Assembly: GCA_964577175.1 (NCBI GenBank)
Contig: CAZNYC010000031.1
Span: 1-34,616, forward strand
DNA from: BS750m-G62 sp964577175
GTDB taxonomy: Bacteria; Planctomycetota; Phycisphaerae; FEN-1346
DNA: 34,616 bases
Direction: 5' to 3'
Below are positions 25,501 through 32,888 of the stretch, one piece after another (positions within the stretch are counted from its first letter, which is position 1; each line of letters opens with the position of its first letter). A program made the translations under genes and the position numbers. The notes under the pieces are model-generated. The model searched no databases, was not told the origin of the DNA, and worked only from the letters and a program-made list of their open reading frames with translations.

Positions 25501-25690
25501 GCGCCCGAGCGGCGTGCGCCCGGCACCTCCGCCGCGGCGCAGCGTCCCTCGCGGCACACGCCCGTATGAACCCGTGACGGCAAGGGGCGTGTCGGGCGAT
25601 TCTAAAGCCCCGGCGGCCGCAGGTCCACGAAGTTATCCGTAGGCGGCGTGCTGTGTGAACGGCAATAAGGCGGCAGAACGATTGGCATTT

Positions 25691-25777
25691 CGACCGAGCC
25701 CTTGCAACGCAAGGGCGAGCGGAGAAATCTCGTTGTCGGCCCAACGGCGAGGTTCCTCGGCTCGCTGCGCTCGGTCG
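25691..25777. repeat. Dispersed palindromic element, family 1, copy C
   Basis: Outer arms CGACCGAG (25691-25698) and CTCGGTCG (25770-25777). Inner sequences AAATCTCGTTG and AACGGCGAGGTT are degenerate versions of the family core. A hairpin CCCTTGCAACGCAAGGG lies in the left half. It sits in the divergent gap upstream of the HzsA-related gene. Confidence 0.65.
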
Positions 25778-25956
25778 GCATAACATCACGATGCCACCGA
25801 ATTGTCTCGCACCCGTCGGCCCAGACGTGACCGACCGCCGGCGCGAAAACGCGCGTCCCGAATCGCCCTGGCACGGGTTGATGCTTTGCGGGAAGAGTGT
25901 GCGCCGAGCGCGGCCGACTCAAGCGCCGACGCCGGCCACATGGAAGGGGACCTTAC

Positions 25957-28900
25957 ATGACGCGACGCCCGCACGGTCCGACGCTCCGGGCGACCGCCCT
26001 TGCAGTCGTCTGCCTTATCGCCTGGACGACCCTCGCCGCGGCGGCGGAGCCGTCCACCCCGCCCCGCCCCGGTGACCTCTACGCCAAGCGCGACACCTGG
26101 GCCGACACGCTGGCCGACACCCGCGCCCGCCACGCGCAATGGCGGGCCGAGGCGATGAAGGAGACCGGCCGCACCGACTTCAAGCCGTTCTCCAGCGGCA
26201 TCGTGCGCGGCGACGGGCCGGGCAAGCGCATCTCGGTCGACGTATCCGGCCTCGCGCGCGTCCGCCTCGTCACGGAGATGAAGCGATCGCCCGGAAACCT
26301 GACCATCTGGGGCGGGGCCGAACTCGTCGCGAAGGACGGCAGCCGCACGCCCCTGGCGGATCTGGAGCCCCTCTCCGTCCGCGTCGGCTGGGGAAAACTC
26401 CTTCGCCGCAAGAACTGGCGGGGTAACCCCCTCCGCATCGGCGACAAAACGTTCAGGCACGGCCTGTGGGTCCACACGGACAGCGAGGTCGTCTTCGAAC
26501 TGGGCGGCCGTTACGAGCGGTTGGAGGCCTGGATCGGCATGGACGCCGCCCGGGCCGGCGGCGCGGCCGTCTTCAAGGTCCAGGCCGGGCCGCCGGACCT
26601 CGCCCCACTCCTGTGGCGGAAGGCCGCAAAGGACTTCCCCGAGCAGGCCGCCTGGCTCGCCGAGGACGCCGGCAAAAACCGCGAGGCCGAGTGGTTCGAC
26701 CACCGCGACGACGCGGCATGGGAACGGCGGCTCGTCGGCCGGGCCGTCGGACGACTCGGCGGGGCCGACAAGCCATTCCACACCCAACTCGATGATTTGG
26801 TCAAGGCGAAGACGCCGCCCGGCGATGCACGGTGGCTGCACCTCTACGCCCGCACCCGCCGCGCCGCCGCGTGCGTCGACGCCGCCGGCGCCGTCACGGC
26901 CGCCCCCGTCCGCGAACACCTCATCGAGCGCGTGCGGGACCTCGCCGAAGCCGAGACGCCGGCCGGCGAGCAGGCATGGCGGGACCTGGCGGCCCGCGCC
27001 CGGCGCCTCGCCAAAACCCTGGAGCCGATGGAGGGGATGGACGTGGCGGCCCTCGGCCCGTCGGTCGAGGCCCTGGCGGCCGCCTTCCCGGACCGTTTCG
27101 ACGACCCGGCCGCTCTGCGGAAGACCATCGAGACGCGCGCCGCCGCGTGGAACGCCCTCTGCCGCCGACTCATCGACCGCGACGCGACGGCGGCGGCCGA
27201 GGTCGCCCCCTTCCGCGACGCCGCCGACGACCTGTGGCGGGCCGTCCGCCTGGGCTACGGCAGCGTCGCGGCCCTGCGGGCCGACCCACCCGACCCGCTC
27301 ATGGAGGCCGAGTGGCACCGCCGGGCCGAGGCCCTCTGGCGCGACCTCACCATGCGGGAGCACATCCTGCAGCGGGCCGGCGAGACGTACCGCCGCGAGG
27401 CCCTCATCCTGCCCGACGACCGCGACCCGGCCGACGTCGTCCTCCGCCGCACCGCCGCCCTGCTCAACCATCTGCGGGCGATGCCGGACGCGCCGGACCT
27501 GGCCCCCCTGGCCAAGCGAGTGGAACGTCTGCGCGCGGCCGCCAAGGACGTCAAGGTCATGTTCCGCCCGGCCCGGTTCGCCCTGTTCGTCGAGGCGTGC
27601 CGGCTGCGGCGGGAGGTGGCCTTCGCCAACCCGCTGCTCGACTTCGACCGCATCCTCTTCGTCACGCACGACCGGGCCATCTACAACCACATGTGCGACC
27701 AGTACTACGGCATCGCGGCCCGGCCGGGCGGCGGCCTGTACGTCCTGGAAGACGCCTTCGGCCCCCGGCCGCGCGTCCGCGACGTGCTGGAGGGCGCCGT
27801 CGTCCGGAACGGCCGGCTGAAGGGGAAGCAACTCGCCACGGGCCTGCCCGAGTCGCCGCCCACCCTCCGTTACGACGGCAACGGCGGCCTCCACGGCGAC
27901 ACGGACGCCGAGGGCCCCGGCTCGTTCCTCTCGCCCGACCTCTCGTATGACGGCAAGACCGTCCTCTTCGCCTACTCCGAGTGCCGCGGCGACCCGACGC
28001 ACCGGTTCCACACGGATCCGACGCGCGGCCACTGGGCCCCGGGGCGGTGCTGGCACGTCTTCCGGGTGAACCTGGACGGCTCGAACCTCGTGCAACTGAC
28101 GGACGGCACGTGGAATGATTTCGATCCGTGCTGGCTGCCGAACGGCCGGGTGGCGTTCATCTCCGAACGCCGCGGCGGGTACCTGCGGTGCGGCCGCGTC
28201 TGCCCCACCTACACGCTGTACGACATGGCGCCCGACGGTTCCGGCATGCGGTGCCTCAGCGTCCACGAGACGAACGAGTGGCATCCCAGCGTCACCCATG
28301 ACGGCCGCATCATCTACACCCGCTGGGATTACGTGGACCGCCACGGGTGCACCGCCCACATGCCGTGGATCACCACGCTCGACGGGCGGGACTCGCGGCA
28401 CGTGCACGGCAACTTCGCGCCGCGGCGGAGCCGGCCGGACATGGAGGTCGACGTCCGGGCCGTCCCCGGCTCGCCGAAGTTCGTCGCCACCGCCGCCCCG
28501 CACCACGGCCAGGCGTACGGCACGCTCGTCCTGGTGGACCCGGACATGGAGGACGACGACGGCATGGCCCCCGTCCGCCGCATCACGCCGGAGGTCACCT
28601 TCCCGGAAAGCCAGGGCGGGGCTCAGGTGTACGGCACCGCGTGGCCGCTGAGCGAAGATTACTATCTCTGCGTCTACGATCCGTCGATGCGCCCGGGCGT
28701 GGGCCGGCAGGGCCGCGGGTACGTGCCCGGCAATTACGGCATCTACCTGGTGGACGCGTTCGGCAACAAGGTGCTCGTGTACCGGGACCCGAAAATCGCA
28801 TGCCTGAGCCCGATACCGGTCCGTCCGCGGCCGCGGCCGTCGGTCATGCCCGAGACCTCCGCCCGGCCGCAGATGACCCGGGCCGCGCCGAACCTGTCGG

Positions 28901-29763
28901 AGGACGGCACGCCGGACGAGGCCGACCTCAACGCCACGCTCGCCGTCATCGACGTGTACGACGGGCAGAAGGCGTGGCCGGACGGAACGCGGATTGCGGC
29001 CCTTCGCGTCTTCCAGGTGCTGCCGATGTCCGTCCCGTCGGGCGGCGGCAAGCACGCCTTCGAGACGGGCCTGCGGCTGCCGTCGGCCGGCGACTCGGTC
29101 GTCCCCGCGCGGCACCTCGTGGGCATTGTGCCGGTGGAGAAGGACGGCAGTGCGCACTTCCGCGTGCCGGCCGGGCGGGAACTCTTTTTCCAGGCCGTCG
29201 GCGAGGACGGCCTGGCCGTCCAGTCGATGCGGTCCGCCACGTACGTGCATCGCGGCGAACGGCTCGTGTGCCAGGGCTGCCACGAGCACAAGCATCGCGC
29301 CCCGGCCGTGCCGAAGCGCATGCCGCTGGCGCTTCGGCGCGAGCCGTCGCGGCCCGAGCCGGGGCCCGAGGGCTCGAACCCGTTCAGTTATCCGCGCCTC
29401 GTCCAACCCGTGCTGGAGAAGCACTGCCTGGCGTGCCACGAGAAGCACCCGACGAAGGCGCCCACCCTGGCCCGCGAGCCCGTCTCGCGGAACTGGTACG
29501 CTTCGTACAACAGTCTGGCGCAGCGATACGGTTTCTACAACTACGGCGACGGGTACCGGACGACGCCGGGCGAATTCGGGGCGCGGGCGTCCAAACTGTA
29601 CGCGATGCTCCGCGACGGGCACCACGACCTGCGGCTGCCGGCCGAGGACCTGGCGCGCATCGCCCTCTGGCTGGACGGCTGCTCGATGTTCTACGGCGTG
29701 TACGAGGAAGGGCCAGGCCAGGCCCAACTCCGGGGCGAGGTGGCCCGGCCGACGCTGGAGTGA
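25957..29763 (+). CDS. HzsA-related di-heme c-type protein with N-terminal NPCBM domain
   Basis: 1268 residues. ATG 25957 follows AAGGGGA, and residues 1-28 are a signal peptide. Residues about 85-210 match an NPCBM-type carbohydrate-binding domain (RHGLWVHTDSEVVFELGGRY). A helical region runs to about 530. The C-terminal half has the hydrazine-synthase alpha-like region starting NPLLDFDRILFVTH, with propeller strands DLSYDGKTVLFAYSEC and DGTWNDFDPCWLPNGRVAF. Two heme c sites are visible: CQGCH (about 1105) and CLACH (about 1157). True hydrazine synthase needs HzsB and HzsC, which are absent, so a sugar-linked redox role is more likely. Divergent from the oxidoreductase run; convergent with the Kelch-like gene. 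The function of the non-anammox branch is not known to me. Confidence 0.85.
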   Translation: MTRRPHGPTLRATALAVVCLIAWTTLAAAAEPSTPPRPGDLYAKRDTWADTLADTRARHAQWRAEAMKETGRTDFKPFSSGIVRGDGPGKRISVDVSGLARVRLVTEMKRSPGNLTIWGGAELVAKDGSRTPLADLEPLSVRVGWGKLLRRKNWRGNPLRIGDKTFRHGLWVHTDSEVVFELGGRYERLEAWIGMDAARAGGAAVFKVQAGPPDLAPLLWRKAAKDFPEQAAWLAEDAGKNREAEWFDHRDDAAWERRLVGRAVGRLGGADKPFHTQLDDLVKAKTPPGDARWLHLYARTRRAAACVDAAGAVTAAPVREHLIERVRDLAEAETPAGEQAWRDLAARARRLAKTLEPMEGMDVAALGPSVEALAAAFPDRFDDPAALRKTIETRAAAWNALCRRLIDRDATAAAEVAPFRDAADDLWRAVRLGYGSVAALRADPPDPLMEAEWHRRAEALWRDLTMREHILQRAGETYRREALILPDDRDPADVVLRRTAALLNHLRAMPDAPDLAPLAKRVERLRAAAKDVKVMFRPARFALFVEACRLRREVAFANPLLDFDRILFVTHDRAIYNHMCDQYYGIAARPGGGLYVLEDAFGPRPRVRDVLEGAVVRNGRLKGKQLATGLPESPPTLRYDGNGGLHGDTDAEGPGSFLSPDLSYDGKTVLFAYSECRGDPTHRFHTDPTRGHWAPGRCWHVFRVNLDGSNLVQLTDGTWNDFDPCWLPNGRVAFISERRGGYLRCGRVCPTYTLYDMAPDGSGMRCLSVHETNEWHPSVTHDGRIIYTRWDYVDRHGCTAHMPWITTLDGRDSRHVHGNFAPRRSRPDMEVDVRAVPGSPKFVATAAPHHGQAYGTLVLVDPDMEDDDGMAPVRRITPEVTFPESQGGAQVYGTAWPLSEDYYLCVYDPSMRPGVGRQGRGYVPGNYGIYLVDAFGNKVLVYRDPKIACLSPIPVRPRPRPSVMPETSARPQMTRAAPNLSEDGTPDEADLNATLAVIDVYDGQKAWPDGTRIAALRVFQVLPMSVPSGGGKHAFETGLRLPSAGDSVVPARHLVGIVPVEKDGSAHFRVPAGRELFFQAVGEDGLAVQSMRSATYVHRGERLVCQGCHEHKHRAPAVPKRMPLALRREPSRPEPGPEGSNPFSYPRLVQPVLEKHCLACHEKHPTKAPTLAREPVSRNWYASYNSLAQRYGFYNYGDGYRTTPGEFGARASKLYAMLRDGHHDLRLPAEDLARIALWLDGCSMFYGVYEEGPGQAQLRGEVARPTLE

Positions 29764-29805
29764 GGGCGGCGGCAGTCAACACCCTGTCGAGTGCGTGTGT
29801 TGGTT

Positions 29806-29847
29806 GTCATTCTGAGGCCCGCTTGCGGGCCGAAGAATCTCGCCGTG
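29806..29847. repeat. Dispersed palindromic element, family 1, copy D (half)
   Basis: Begins GTCATTCTGAGG as in copy B, has the stem GGCCCGCTTGCGGGCC and continues CGAAGAATCTCGCCGTGG. Only the left half is present. It lies 43 bases after the stop of the HzsA-related gene. Confidence 0.7.
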
Positions 29848-29974
29848 GCTGTCGCCTTCCTGCCGTTCGCCCGGTGCCACCGGCTGCTTGTCTGCCAGTG
29901 TACCCAGCATGCCGTGAAGCACTGGCGGGCAAGGGGCCAGTGACACACGCCGGGACGACCCTGCCCCCTCGCGG

Positions 29975-30002
29975 GCGCGGCGGGCAGGACTGCCCGCCGC
30001 GC
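29975..30002. repeat. Palindromic element, family 3, at a convergent junction
   Basis: Arms GCGCGGCGGGCA and TGCCCGCCGCGC flank GGAC, a perfect 12-base stem. It lies 19 bases from the stop of the minus-strand Kelch-like gene, between convergent genes. Very stable and possibly a transcription end structure, though without a T-run. Confidence 0.7.
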
Positions 30003-30020
30003 TGGGCGTTGCCCGTGGCC

Positions 30021-31178
30021 TCAGTCGTTTGGACCCTCCCGCCCCTCCGCCGGCGCCGCGTAGCGATACCCCCACGTCTCCGTCACGCCGCCGTCGAAGA
30101 GGCGGTCGCGGTCGCGCTGCACGTCGCTCACCAGGAGGTGCACGCCGTGGGCCGGGTCGTACCACAGCGACGCCCACCGGCCGGTGGAGTGGCCTTCGGG
30201 CCAGGGCTTGGGCGGGTCGAGCCGGCGCCACGTGCGGGTTTCGGCGTCCATCGCCCACGGCACGACGGTCCACCGGTACTTGCTGACGCGGCGGCGCTGG
30301 AGGGCGACGACGGCCCGGCCGACGGCGTCGTAGGAAAGTGCCTGGCATCCGGCCAGAGCCTTCGGCGATTGGACCGGCTCGGCCTTGCCCGCGGCCGGGT
30401 CGAAGCGGAAGAACCCCTTCTTGGCGGTGGAGATGAGGTGGGCCCGCCACGGGGGGACGTACGTCGAGTAGAACTCGCTCCAGTTGAGGACGGCCGGCAG
30501 GTCGGCGATCCGGACCCAGGCCGGCCGCTCGCGGTCGAACCGGTAGACGCCCCCGCCGCCGCTGCCGACGACGAGCACGGGCGCCCCGACGGCCGGGTCC
30601 CAGAAACAGTTATTCTGCGCCCAGGCGCCGCGGGGTTGGTCGCGGTCCGGGCCGAGGAGGGGGTTCCATTCGGCCCGGCGGGGGTCGAACTCCCACGTCC
30701 CGCCGCGGGCGAGGACGACGAAGAACCGCTCGCGGTCCGGGTGCCAGCACACCTGTTGATACGTATGTTCGATGTACGGCCGGCCCCTGGGCGTGAGGCG
30801 GTCCGCCCCGCCGCCCCCGCCCGTCAGGCGCTTCCAGAGGTCGGACCCGCGCTCGGGCATCTCGGGCTCGGTGACCTGGCGCCAGCGGTTCGTGCAGGGA
30901 TCGTAGAGGTCGACGTCGTTGCCGGGCCAGGACCGATGGGCCCCGCCGAAGTACCACAACCGTCCGCCGCCGAAGCACGCCCCGCTGTACATGCGGGCCT
31001 CGACCCGGTTCTGGCCGGCCGGCCGGAGGTTCCGCCACGTGTTCGCGGGCATGGCCAGGAGGTCCGGGTTGAGCGGCCCCTTGCCGGAGGTTTCGCCCGC
31101 TTCACCCGCCCCGGCACCGGCGATGCCGGCCGCCATGGCGACGGCCGCCGTCGTCAGGAAGCGTCGCAGCAGGCACAT
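30021..31178 (-). CDS. Exported Kelch/galactose-oxidase-like beta-propeller protein
   Basis: 385 residues from ATG 31178, chosen from GAAAGGA six bases upstream; an upstream ATG at 31199 overlaps that ribosome site. Signal peptide MCLLRRFLTTAAVAMAAGIAGAGA. Blades show Kelch-like pairs: GACFGGGRLWYFGG followed by DLYDPCTNRWRQV, and TWEFDPRRAEWNPL and MDAETRTWRRLDPP. No copper ligands or Tyr-Cys pair of galactose oxidase could be identified, so an enzyme activity is not supported; binding to glycans or proteins is more likely. It is 90 bases beyond the HisF2-like gene, separated by a palindrome, so it may be expressed independently. Confidence 0.72.
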   Translation of the reverse strand: MCLLRRFLTTAAVAMAAGIAGAGAGEAGETSGKGPLNPDLLAMPANTWRNLRPAGQNRVEARMYSGACFGGGRLWYFGGAHRSWPGNDVDLYDPCTNRWRQVTEPEMPERGSDLWKRLTGGGGGADRLTPRGRPYIEHTYQQVCWHPDRERFFVVLARGGTWEFDPRRAEWNPLLGPDRDQPRGAWAQNNCFWDPAVGAPVLVVGSGGGGVYRFDRERPAWVRIADLPAVLNWSEFYSTYVPPWRAHLISTAKKGFFRFDPAAGKAEPVQSPKALAGCQALSYDAVGRAVVALQRRRVSKYRWTVVPWAMDAETRTWRRLDPPKPWPEGHSTGRWASLWYDPAHGVHLLVSDVQRDRDRLFDGGVTETWGYRYAAPAEGREGPND

Positions 31179-31211
31179 CGTGATTCCTTTCTCCAACATG
31201 GTCCGTGCGCG

Positions 31212-31249
31212 CTTGGGTTCGGCGGGTGCGGAGACCCGCTGCACCCAAG
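31212..31249. repeat. Palindromic element, family 2, single unit
   Basis: Outer arms CTTGGGT (31212-31218) and ACCCAAG (31243-31249) enclose GCGGGTGCGGAGACCCGC. It is in the gap between the HisF2-like gene and the Kelch-like gene, 34 bases before the latter's start. Confidence 0.7.
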
Positions 31250-31268
31250 CCTGCATTCCGCCGGAGGG

Positions 31269-32039
31269 TCATCCGCCCGGCCGGAGGGCGGCGTCGAGTT
31301 CGTCGCGGGTCGGGAACTTCACCAGCACCGCCCGCCGACGGCCATGGAACACAAACATGCTGGCAGCCGCCACGGCGGAGGCGCCGCCCTCGCGGACGGC
31401 GGCGGCAAAGTCGTGCACGGACCCCGCCCCGCCGGAGGCGATGACGGGAATCGAGACGGCCTCCGCCACCGACCGGATGAGCGCCAGGTCGTACCCCTCC
31501 ATCGTGCCGTCGCGGTCGACGGCGGTCAAAAGAATCTCGCCCGCCCCGAGGGCCTCCATCCGGCGGGCCCAGGTGACGGGATCGGTCTTCGTGCGCCGGC
31601 GGCCGGAGCGCGTGCGGACCTCGTACCGCCCCAGCAGCCCGCGCCGGGCGTCGACCGAGACGACCACGCTCTGGCTGCCGACGACGCCGGCGGCCTCGCG
31701 GACCAGGCCCGGCGTCTCGGCCGCGGCGCTGCCGATGACGACCTTCTCGTACCCGAGGCCGAGGACGCGGCGGACCTGGTCCACGGACGTGAGGCCCCCA
31801 CCGTAACTCAGCGGCATGAAGGCGTTGTCGGCGATCCGGCCGAGCAGGTCGAAGGCGGGCCCCCGGCCGTCGGCGGTGGCGGTGATGTCGAGGATGCCGA
31901 GTTCGTCGACCTCCATGTCGCTGAAGAGTTTGACGATGTTGACCGGGTCGCCCAGGTAGGTGGGATCGCCGAACCGAACGGTCTTGACGAACCCCGCCCC
32001 GCGCAGCAGCAGGCACGGGATGACGCGGACGTCGGTCAC
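31269..32039 (-). CDS. hisF2: AglZ/HisF2 (WbuZ)-type acetamidino sugar modification protein
   Basis: 256 residues, starting with GTG at 32039; GGGGAGG lies just upstream and the start overlaps the HisH-like stop by four bases (GTGA). A TIM barrel of the HisF family. The opening VIPCLLLRGAGFVKTVRF has Leu at the position of the catalytic Asp11 of histidine-pathway HisF (which reads CLDV), while SVDARRG keeps the second Asp. MEVDELGILDITAT and FMPLSYGGGL are WbuZ-like. With the HisH-like and sugar amidotransferase genes it should supply or transfer ammonia to form an acetamidino group on a surface sugar. Involvement in histidine synthesis is unlikely, as no other his gene is nearby. Confidence 0.85.
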   Translation of the reverse strand: MTDVRVIPCLLLRGAGFVKTVRFGDPTYLGDPVNIVKLFSDMEVDELGILDITATADGRGPAFDLLGRIADNAFMPLSYGGGLTSVDQVRRVLGLGYEKVVIGSAAAETPGLVREAAGVVGSQSVVVSVDARRGLLGRYEVRTRSGRRRTKTDPVTWARRMEALGAGEILLTAVDRDGTMEGYDLALIRSVAEAVSIPVIASGGAGSVHDFAAAVREGGASAVAAASMFVFHGRRRAVLVKFPTRDELDAALRPGG

Positions 32040-32674
32040 GGCCCCTCCCCCGCCGGCGACACGTCCTCGACGAAGTGCCGCATCAGGTCCTTGCCGAACC
32101 GGTGGCTCTTCTCCGGGTGGAACTGGGTGCCGATGACGTTTCCCCGCGCCACGGCCGCCGTAAACTCGGTGCCGTAGGTGGCGGTGGCGAGGACGTCGGC
32201 CGGGGCGTCGCACACCACGTGGTAGGTGTGGACGAAGTAGAACCGCCGCTCGGCCTCCGGGTCCGCAAAGAGCGGGTGCGGCCGGACGACGCGGATGGGC
32301 GACCAACCCATGTGCGGCACCTTGAGGGCGGGCCGGGCGTCGGGGAACCGGAAGCGGACGGTGTCGGCCTCGATCCATCCGAGGCCCGGCCGCTCGCCCT
32401 CCTCGCTGCGGCGGGTGAACAACTGGATGCCCAGGCAGATGCCGAGGATGGGCGTGCGGGCCTCCAGGACCCGCTCGTTCAGCACGTCGACGTAACCGAG
32501 GCGGTGCAGGCCGGCCATGCCGTGGTCGAACGCCCCGACGCCGGGGAGGATGAGTTTGTCAGCCCGGCGAAGGTCGTCGGGCCCGCGGGCGACCTCGGCC
32601 CGGCCGCCCACTTTCTTGATCATGTTGACGATGGACCCGATGTTGCCCATCCCGTAATCGACGACGACGATCAT
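32036..32674 (-). CDS. hisH: HisH-like glutamine amidotransferase (acetamidino sugar pathway)
   Basis: 212 residues. A class I glutaminase: nucleophile Cys about residue 80 in GICLGIQLF, and the His-x-Glu pair at about 186-188 in FHPEKS. The opening VVDYGMGNIGSI and LPGVGAFDHGM are standard for HisH. It releases ammonia from glutamine for the HisF2 partner, whose gene overlaps its stop by four bases. GGAGAG about eight bases upstream supports ATG 32674. In sequence alone it resembles histidine HisH; the paralogous role is inferred from the neighbours. Coupling to the amidotransferase upstream is interrupted by a large inverted element in the 214-base gap. Confidence 0.87.
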   Translation of the reverse strand: MIVVVDYGMGNIGSIVNMIKKVGGRAEVARGPDDLRRADKLILPGVGAFDHGMAGLHRLGYVDVLNERVLEARTPILGICLGIQLFTRRSEEGERPGLGWIEADTVRFRFPDARPALKVPHMGWSPIRVVRPHPLFADPEAERRFYFVHTYHVVCDAPADVLATATYGTEFTAAVARGNVIGTQFHPEKSHRFGKDLMRHFVEDVSPAGEGP

Positions 32675-32694
32675 GGCGTGGGGCTCTCCGGGTT

Positions 32695-32830
32695 CGTGGA
32701 GCGCGGCGGGTCTCCGTACCCGCCGCGAGGGAGTTTCAGTGCCTGTGCGCGGCGGGCAGTCTTGCCCGCCGCGTAGCCCTGCGAGAGGCGTTTCGCACGC
32801 GGTGGGTGCGGAGACCCACCGCGCTCCACG
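32695..32830. repeat. Large composite inverted element, families 2 and 3
   Basis: Outer arms CGTGGAGCGCGG (32695-32706) and CCGCGCTCCACG (32819-32830) are perfect. Inside are a family 2 hairpin (about 32703-32725), a family 3 hairpin with arms CGCGGCGGGC (32748-32757) and GCCCGCCGCG (32764-32773), then an inverted family 2 hairpin (about 32799-32822). It occupies the gap between the amidotransferase and HisH-like genes, so it would sit in their common transcript. Confidence 0.75.
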
Positions 32831-32843
32831 TTATGGCGATGTC

Positions 32844-32872
32844 GGCGCGGCGGGCAGGACTGCCACCGCGCC
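32844..32872. repeat. Imperfect family 3 palindrome
   Basis: GGCGCGGCGGGCA, GGAC, then TGCCACCGCGCC: a family 3 copy with one base-pair gap in the right arm. It is 17 bases from the stop of the sugar amidotransferase gene. Confidence 0.6.
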
Positions 32873-32888
32873 TACGCCGTATCACCGC

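Larger units (their letters stand above)
25350..25956. other. Divergent intergenic region between oxidoreductase and di-heme protein genes
   Basis: 607 bases with no supported gene. It holds a promoter for the oxidoreductase (25387-25416), two copies of the palindrome core ATAGGCCTA about 90 bases apart, and one copy of repeat family 1 (25691-25777). No convincing promoter was found for the plus-strand gene, although AAGGGGA before ATG 25957 is a good ribosome site. Confidence 0.5.

Noticed and set aside
21447..25577. Very long plus-strand open frame (over 1300 codons) opposite paralogue 3, HEAT and oxidoreductase genes
   Set aside because: It spans three genes with clear domains and ribosome sites on the other strand. 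Its translation is His/Arg/Ala-rich with no domain. Such frames are expected opposite genes with GC-rich third positions.
25786..29727. Long minus-strand open frame opposite the HzsA-related gene
   Set aside because: Same reason: shadow of a high-GC gene, no ribosome site, no recognisable domain.
25957..29763. Anammox hydrazine synthase
   Set aside because: No HzsB or HzsC genes are adjacent, and the protein carries an extra NPCBM domain and is surrounded by glycan genes.
28347..32177. Plus-strand frame running from inside the HzsA-related gene across the Kelch-like and HisF2 genes
   Set aside because: It crosses gene ends on both strands and has no coherent domain.
31269..32674. Histidine biosynthesis hisF-hisH
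   Set aside because: The neighbour is a sugar amidotransferase, no other his gene is present, and the HisF opening lacks the catalytic Asp11 equivalent.
32695..32872. CRISPR array
   Set aside because: The units are palindromes in alternating orientation with irregular spacing, no unique spacers of constant length and no cas genes.
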